NCBI RefSeq assembly: GCF_000011085.1
Contig: NC_006396.1
Coordinates: 1,550,001-1,614,000, forward strand
Direction: 5' to 3'
Length of the DNA stretch: 64,000 nucleotides
Origin: Haloarcula marismortui ATCC 43049
Lineage (GTDB): Archaea > Halobacteriota > Halobacteria > Halobacteriales > Haloarculaceae
Below the pieces are notes generated by a model. That model searched no databases and was not told the DNA's origin. It saw only the letters and a program-made list of their open reading frames with translations. The translations under genes were made by a program, and so were the position numbers. The number at the start of each line of letters is the position of its first letter. The first letter of the stretch is position 1. Below are positions 63,959 to 64,000 of this stretch, in pieces.

Positions 63959-64000
63959 ATGGATATCTCGGTAGTGGTCCCGACGTTGAACGGCCGGGAA
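63959..64000 (+). CDS. start of a family 2 glycosyltransferase
   Basis: The first 14 codons translate MDISVVVPTLNGRE, the N-terminal strand and first loop of a GT-A family 2 glycosyltransferase, which transfers sugars to polyisoprenyl phosphates or proteins. The window ends within the gene. The preceding region (about 63926-63933) has a TTTTAAGC TATA-like element about 28 bases before the ATG. Confidence 0.7.
   Translation, partial: MDISVVVPTLNGRE

Overview
The window is chromosomal DNA of an extremely halophilic archaeon (class Halobacteria), probably Haloarcula or a close relative. Evidence seen directly: high GC, strongly acidic proteins, archaeal replication factor C, archaeal proteasome subunits, a haloarchaeal methyl-accepting transducer, Tat/lipobox exported proteins, and many genes with a TATA box about 25-28 bases before the start codon and no leader. 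The genus is inference. It looks like ordinary core chromosome: I see no rRNA, tRNA, CRISPR array, intact insertion sequence or origin. Coding density is high and both window ends cut a gene.

Layout. 1-5056: end of a PKD-type surface protein, two exported proteins, HMG-CoA synthase, a small membrane protein, an XRE regulator and a type IV pilin-like protein. 5155-9899: replication factor C large subunit and a four-gene polar amino acid ABC transporter. 9960-14914: CtaA-like heme A synthase, a soluble PAS-containing chemotaxis transducer, and a malic enzyme fused to a phosphotransacetylase-like domain. 15023-23076: small membrane protein, RNase H, a phosphoribosyltransferase fused to a winged helix, TruD, two micro-proteins, an MFS transporter, a short-chain fatty acid transporter and a D-2-hydroxyacid dehydrogenase. 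24022-27253: thiamine salvage cluster (HTH-ThiN regulator divergent from tenA, a second tenA-like gene, a sodium symporter and a 42-residue membrane protein), with a perfect palindrome in the divergent promoter. 27336-35215: UspA, proteasome beta and alpha, peptidyl-tRNA hydrolase, Yip1-like protein, a dcd / second HTH-ThiN / methyltransferase operon, and Thi4. 36714-43161: a micro-protein, a bat-type regulator and the divergent hutUGIH histidine degradation operon. 43169-46467: phosphopantothenate synthetase coupled to a double-AAA ATPase. 46611-57394: PhzF-like protein, PEP synthase, a degenerate KaiC/RecA-like protein, MfnA decarboxylase, a VTT membrane protein, methionyl-tRNA synthetase, NfeD and an SPFH protein. 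57445-64000: regulators, a hybrid histidine kinase, a TRAM protein, a YkgJ-type cysteine cluster protein, an MBL hydrolase, a methyltransferase and the start of a family 2 glycosyltransferase.

How genes connect. Thiamine metabolism recurs: thiazole synthesis (Thi4), pyrimidine salvage (two TenA proteins), a likely precursor transporter and two ThiN-containing regulators. The hut operon converts histidine to glutamate. MfnA (expected to make beta-alanine in haloarchaea) and phosphopantothenate synthetase (which uses it) serve coenzyme A synthesis. Malic enzyme and PEP synthase form a gluconeogenic pair, and a palindrome before ppsA resembles the sugar-regulator TrmB site of Halobacterium.

The most interesting signals are the thiamine cluster with its palindrome and hidden 42-residue membrane protein, the second HTH-ThiN regulator in a nucleotide operon, the double-AAA ATPase with an unfamiliar N-terminal region and duplicated linker, the KaiC-like protein without a usable P-loop, and an in-frame repeat-like insertion in hutH.
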